This document shows positions 5,390 to 8,459 of a stretch of DNA of 8,459 nt, piece by piece. The position numbers were made by a program, and so were the translations under genes. Under the pieces are notes generated by a model. It was not told the DNA's origin and did not search any database. It saw nothing but the letters and a program-made list of their open reading frames with translations. The stretch is from Clostridiales bacterium UBA929 (GTDB taxonomy: Bacteria; Bacillota; Clostridia; Oscillospirales; UBA929). Where the stretch lies: assembly GCA_002293625.1 (NCBI GenBank), contig DBDP01000061.1, forward strand, positions 1 through 8,459, read 5' to 3'. The first letter of the stretch is position 1. Each line of letters starts with the position of its first letter.

Positions 5390-6373
5390 AGTATAGCAGC
5401 CCTCACGAACTTCAAAACGCTGACGCGCAACGTGCCGAAGACAGACGCCGCCGGAAACGTCGTGACAGAAGACGGCAATATTGTGGAGGTCGTGGAAAAT
5501 TTTGAAATCGCCGACGACTATAAAGCAATCATTGAGGCAGTAATGGGCAGCGCAAACGGTTCCGGCATCGTAACCATCGACGGTGCCGAATACTTCGCGG
5601 GGTATTCGCCCGTCGCCCTGCCGGGGAAATCCGATTCGTGGTCGGTCATCGTGCGGGAACTGAAACCGCTGCTGGACAACTTCTCCGCCATCATCAAGCG
5701 TAACGCCGTCTCCACCGAAAACGCCGACAGGCGTTCCGCGGAAACGGCGAGGGATGTTTCGGAGAAAAGCCGCGCGATGGTGAAAATGTCGGGTGCCATG
5801 AACGAAATCGAAAAGCAGTCCCGCGAGATATCGAATATCATGAAGGTAATCGACGATATAGCCTTCCAAACCAACATCCTCGCGCTGAACGCCGCTGTGG
5901 AGGCAGCCCGCGCGGGTGCGGCGGGCAAAGGCTTCGCGGTGGTTGCGGAGGAAGTGCGCGGTCTCGCGAACAAATCAGCCGACGCGGCTAGGAGTACCGC
6001 CACCCTCATTGAAACATCGAGCGCTCAGATCGCCGAGGGGAACAAGATCGCGGAGAAGGCCGCCGCCGAGTTCTCGGTCTTTGCGGACAGGATCGCAGAG
6101 GTAGCTGAGCGAAACATCTCCGTGGCGCAGGAAAACGCGGACGAAGCGCATCGTCTCACGTCCGTCGCCGGAGATATGACGGAGGACGTGGAGAGGTTAT
6201 ATATTAGAGGTATTGAAAATTGCGTGTTTGCCTGCAAGGTGAACGAGAGAAGCGTTTACGGGCGGTCGTCTCCGACCGCCCGTGAATATTTACAACCATT
6301 GCGGGGGAGGGAGGTATCTCACTCCCCGAACCATACGCGCATTTGGTTTAATCCCCTGTTGCCCCATGCGTAG
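5390..6373 (+). pseudogene. Methyl-accepting chemotaxis protein remnant
   Basis: The frame opens just after a TAA at 5387-5389 with no plausible start; the first candidate, GTG at 5432, has no ribosome binding site. The first 85 or so codons (NFKTLTRN ... DGAEYFAGYSPV ... SWSVIVREL) resemble the membrane-proximal half of a Cache-type extracellular sensor. They pass directly into signalling-helix sequence (LLDNFSAIIKRN...) with no membrane helix or HAMP domain between. The receptor hairpin tip is well preserved: VIDDIAFQTNILALNAAVEA and GKGFAVVAEEVRGLA (about 5848-5970). After about 6200 the similarity stops; the normal C-terminal methylation helix is not found. The frame then runs through a palindrome into the end of the convergent GH127 gene and stops at 6371-6373. 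It lacks its N-terminus, the middle membrane part and its C-terminus, so I call it a decayed gene; the functional reading frame is unlikely to be translated. Confidence 0.75.
6258..6283. repeat. Perfect 11-bp-stem palindrome, possible bidirectional terminator
   Basis: ACGGGCGGTCG (6258-6268) and CGACCGCCCGT (6273-6283) form a perfect 11-bp stem with a four-base loop. It lies between the chemoreceptor remnant and the convergent GH127 gene, 36 bp beyond the GH127 stop. Neither side has a clean T run (GAATATTT on the plus side), so Rho-independent termination is plausible but not canonical. Its sequence style matches the other palindromes in the window. Confidence 0.6.
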
Positions 6374-8220
6374 TAAGGTATGAGCGTTAGGGTTGCTTCT
6401 TCTTCTCTTGGAGGAACGCCGGAATACAGCGCGTCTCCGCTGAGCAGTCTTATGCAGGATGCTTGGAGCGGCACAATCCCGCCCAGCAAGTCTTTATCAT
6501 AAATTCCGGTTATAATCTCCGCGACGCGAGGCAGGATGATGTTTTGCAGTTCCCCGCCGTTGTCCGTACCCTCGGCGCAATAGACGAGAGGACCGCGCAT
6601 AACGGCTGTTTTCCGCACATTTTCCCGGATGCTCGTGTGGGCATAGACCCGCCGGGCGGGCATTCCGAAGGCTAAAACCAAGCAGTCATTGGCTGACCAC
6701 ACTCTTTTTATATAGCAGTATCCGTCACGCAGATTCGCGGAAAGATCGACAATTTCGCCGTTCAGCGAAATCTCGGCGGCTTCCGCCCACTCCGGGATTC
6801 GGAACGCGAAGCAAAATTCCGAGCGCTCCCCGGTGAACGTATAGCGTATCTCTCCGTCCCACGGGTAATTTGTATCTAAAAAGATCTCCGTGTTTTGAAC
6901 CTTTACCGAACCGTTGATAAACAGATTTGAGTATACAGTGCCGCCGCCTGCGCCCCATGCGTATGAACCGATCGAGGAAATCAGCCTTGCCGTGTTGGGC
7001 GGGCAGCAAGCGCAGGAGTACCACGGCGGGCGCTCCGGCAATACATGCCGGTAACCGTATAAGCTTCCCGAAACGCCGGGGGTTACCTCAAGCGGATTGC
7101 AATAAAAGAAATTTGTGCCGGAAAGGCTCATACCACTGATAACCGAATTATAAAGCGCCAACTCTATGACATCGGCGAACTTCCCGGACGGGCAAATCTC
7201 CAGCATTCTTCTCGCGAAAAACACAAGACCGATGGAGGCGCAGGTTTCCCCGTATACCGTGTCGTTGGGCAAATCGTAATCAATGGAAAACGCTTCCCCG
7301 TCCACGGTGGCTCCGATCGCTCCGGTAATGTAGAGCTTTCTTTTTGTTATGCTGTCCCATAACCCAAGACACGCTTCGTATAAGCTCTCGTCGCCCGCTT
7401 CGGCCGCCAGATCAGCCATCGCGCTGTACATGTATACGGCTCTGACGGCATGACCCACAGCTTCCCGCTGTTCCCTCACCGGCACATGAGCTTGATTGTA
7501 GCGATAATCGCCGTTTGGTTTGCCCCAGACGATGAAGTCCGTGCTTTCTTTATCAAAATAATTCGGGGCTTTTCCGCGTTCGTCTATAAAGCGCTTTGAA
7601 AGTTCGAGATATTTTCCCTCGCCCGTAACCCTGTACAGTTTTACCAAGGCCAGCTCAATCTCTTGATGCCCCGGGTACCCTTTCGTCTTTTGTGAGATGA
7701 AGCGATCGTACAGCATATCCGCCAGTTTTTGAACGATACGCAGAAGGGAGTCCTTCCCGGTTGCTTCGTAATACGCAACACCGGCTTCCATCATGTGTCC
7801 GGCGCAGTATAACTCGTGCGCTTCCCGCAGGTTAGAGAATTTCTCTAAATTTTGATGAATTGTAAAGTATGTATCGAGATACCCGTCCGGTTCCTGAGCG
7901 CGACCGATAAGCGCAATTATCTCGTCCGCCCTTTTCTCAAGCGCCGGGTCGGGGTGCGCCGATAACGTATAACTTACCGCTTCAAGCCACTTGGCGAGGT
8001 CGGAATCCTGAAAAACCCAGCCGTAAAAATCGCCTTCCGATTCCCCGGCGGCAATTCTGAAATTCTCAAAGACATGGCTCTTTTCCGCGCCCGGAATCTC
8101 GTCCGCCATGATTTTTTCTTGATAAGGAATCACGGTGTTCCGCACAAGCTCTTGGTAAGCGCCCCAAAAGCCGCCGGTTACTTTTACATCCCTTAGCGGA
8201 ATTCCGGAAAACACTCTCAT
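6319..8220 (-). CDS. GH127 family beta-L-arabinofuranosidase-like glycoside hydrolase
   Basis: A 633-residue glycosidase of the GH127/DUF1680 group, whose characterised member HypBA1 removes beta-L-arabinofuranose from plant hydroxyproline-rich glycoproteins using a zinc-bound cysteine nucleophile. The expected residues are all present: Glu325 and Cys327 in YGETCASIG, Cys405 and Cys406 in YSCACCPPNTARL (Cys405 the likely nucleophile) and the probable acid/base Glu309 in DGEAF. The N-terminus PLRDVKVTGGFWG is the standard family opening. An (alpha/alpha)6 catalytic part is followed by beta-rich domains from about residue 425. Length is normal. There is no signal peptide, so it probably acts on imported oligosaccharides. 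The ATG overlaps the tyrS stop as ATGA and has only a weak ribosome binding site, so translation probably depends on coupling. Specificity is inferred; some GH127-like enzymes act on other sugars. Confidence 0.93.
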   Translation of the reverse strand: MRVFSGIPLRDVKVTGGFWGAYQELVRNTVIPYQEKIMADEIPGAEKSHVFENFRIAAGESEGDFYGWVFQDSDLAKWLEAVSYTLSAHPDPALEKRADEIIALIGRAQEPDGYLDTYFTIHQNLEKFSNLREAHELYCAGHMMEAGVAYYEATGKDSLLRIVQKLADMLYDRFISQKTKGYPGHQEIELALVKLYRVTGEGKYLELSKRFIDERGKAPNYFDKESTDFIVWGKPNGDYRYNQAHVPVREQREAVGHAVRAVYMYSAMADLAAEAGDESLYEACLGLWDSITKRKLYITGAIGATVDGEAFSIDYDLPNDTVYGETCASIGLVFFARRMLEICPSGKFADVIELALYNSVISGMSLSGTNFFYCNPLEVTPGVSGSLYGYRHVLPERPPWYSCACCPPNTARLISSIGSYAWGAGGGTVYSNLFINGSVKVQNTEIFLDTNYPWDGEIRYTFTGERSEFCFAFRIPEWAEAAEISLNGEIVDLSANLRDGYCYIKRVWSANDCLVLAFGMPARRVYAHTSIRENVRKTAVMRGPLVYCAEGTDNGGELQNIILPRVAEIITGIYDKDLLGGIVPLQASCIRLLSGDALYSGVPPREEEATLTLIPYYAWGNRGLNQMRVWFGE

Positions 8221-8459
8221 TGCTGGAATACTACCCGCGCGAATTTCCCCTTGCCGCGCTTTAGCAACACGGGCGCGTTGCCCGGGATCGTTTCGTTCGG
8301 GTCGGTTTTACGCTCGTTATCGAGCAGTATGCCGCCTTCCTTGCAGAGCCGCCGCGCCTCGCTGCCGCTTACGGCTAGACCCGCGTCTAAAACCAGCTTC
8401 CAAAGAGGAACCTCACCCATTGGCAGTTTGACTTCGGCGACCGTGTCGGGCGCGCCGCC
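8217..8459 (-). CDS. tyrS: Tyrosyl-tRNA synthetase, C-terminal S4 domain (5' part outside window)
   Basis: The last 80 codons of a gene that enters from the right edge. The sequence GGAPDTVAEVKLPMGEVPLW, then LVLDAGLAVSGSEARRLCKE and GGILLDNERKTDPNETI, is the linker and S4 RNA-binding domain that bacterial tyrosyl-tRNA synthetases use to hold the tRNA. The stretch after it, KRGKGKFARVVFQQ, is the usual ending (KxGKRKFxRV-like). The catalytic domain with HIGH and KMSKS signatures would be outside the window, so assignment rests on the C-terminal part. Another S4-domain protein is possible, but the linker style and termination just after the S4 domain fit TyrRS best. Its TGA stop overlaps the ATG of the GH127 gene. 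Confidence 0.85.
   Translation of the reverse strand, partial: GGAPDTVAEVKLPMGEVPLWKLVLDAGLAVSGSEARRLCKEGGILLDNERKTDPNETIPGNAPVLLKRGKGKFARVVFQQ

Noticed and set aside
5381..5869. 162-residue minus-strand open frame over the chemoreceptor remnant
   Set aside because: It is the antisense shadow of a recognisable chemoreceptor frame, overlaps the kinase start, and has histidine/arginine-rich composition typical of antisense translation.

Overview
The window looks like part of a chromosome from an anaerobic, low-to-mid GC (about half G+C) Firmicute, most likely an uncultured clostridial or Oscillospirales-like gut bacterium. The clues are strong AGGAGG-type ribosome binding sites, the short eukaryote/archaeal-type prolyl-tRNA synthetase without an editing domain, an AgrC-like GHKL histidine kinase, a GH127 glycosidase, and small GC-rich palindromes scattered between genes. 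The taxonomy is inference from gene style, not from a marker alignment.

Layout, left to right. Positions 1-290 (minus) hold the N-terminal receiver domain of a response regulator that runs off the window. Its upstream region carries a direct repeat of TTAAGA at 11-bp spacing. Positions 482-3002 (minus) form a probable four-gene transcription unit. In order of transcription it has a zinc-dependent membrane-type dipeptidase (M19), a small membrane-anchored protein of unknown function whose 5' end looks damaged, a multi-pass membrane protein of unknown function, and a dCMP deaminase. A divergent intergenic region (3003-3269) holds promoter candidates for the dipeptidase and for prolyl-tRNA synthetase, plus a roughly 70-100 bp GC-rich inverted-repeat element. 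Positions 3270-4703 (plus) encode a complete prolyl-tRNA synthetase.

Positions 4713-5384 (minus) encode the cytoplasmic part of a GHKL histidine kinase without its membrane sensor. It is head to head with a methyl-accepting chemotaxis protein remnant (5390-about 6200, plus). Both are cut off at the same place, which points to an old deletion or rearrangement breakpoint. A perfect 11-bp-stem palindrome follows. Positions 6319-8220 (minus) encode a GH127 beta-L-arabinofuranosidase-like enzyme with all predicted zinc and catalytic residues. Its start codon overlaps the stop codon of the upstream gene, the S4-domain end of tyrosyl-tRNA synthetase (8217-8459, partial).

The genes do not form one recognisable pathway. 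They are housekeeping functions (two aminoacyl-tRNA synthetases, dCMP deamination for dTTP supply), peptide and plant-glycan catabolism, and signalling parts, of which the central ones are decayed. I found no CRISPR array, transposase, tRNA, rRNA or convincing new multi-gene system. The observations most worth checking are the shared breakpoint of kinase and chemoreceptor, the dispersed palindrome family (one copy inside the dipeptidase coding end), the frame problem in the gene after the dipeptidase, and the tyrS-GH127 stop/start overlap.
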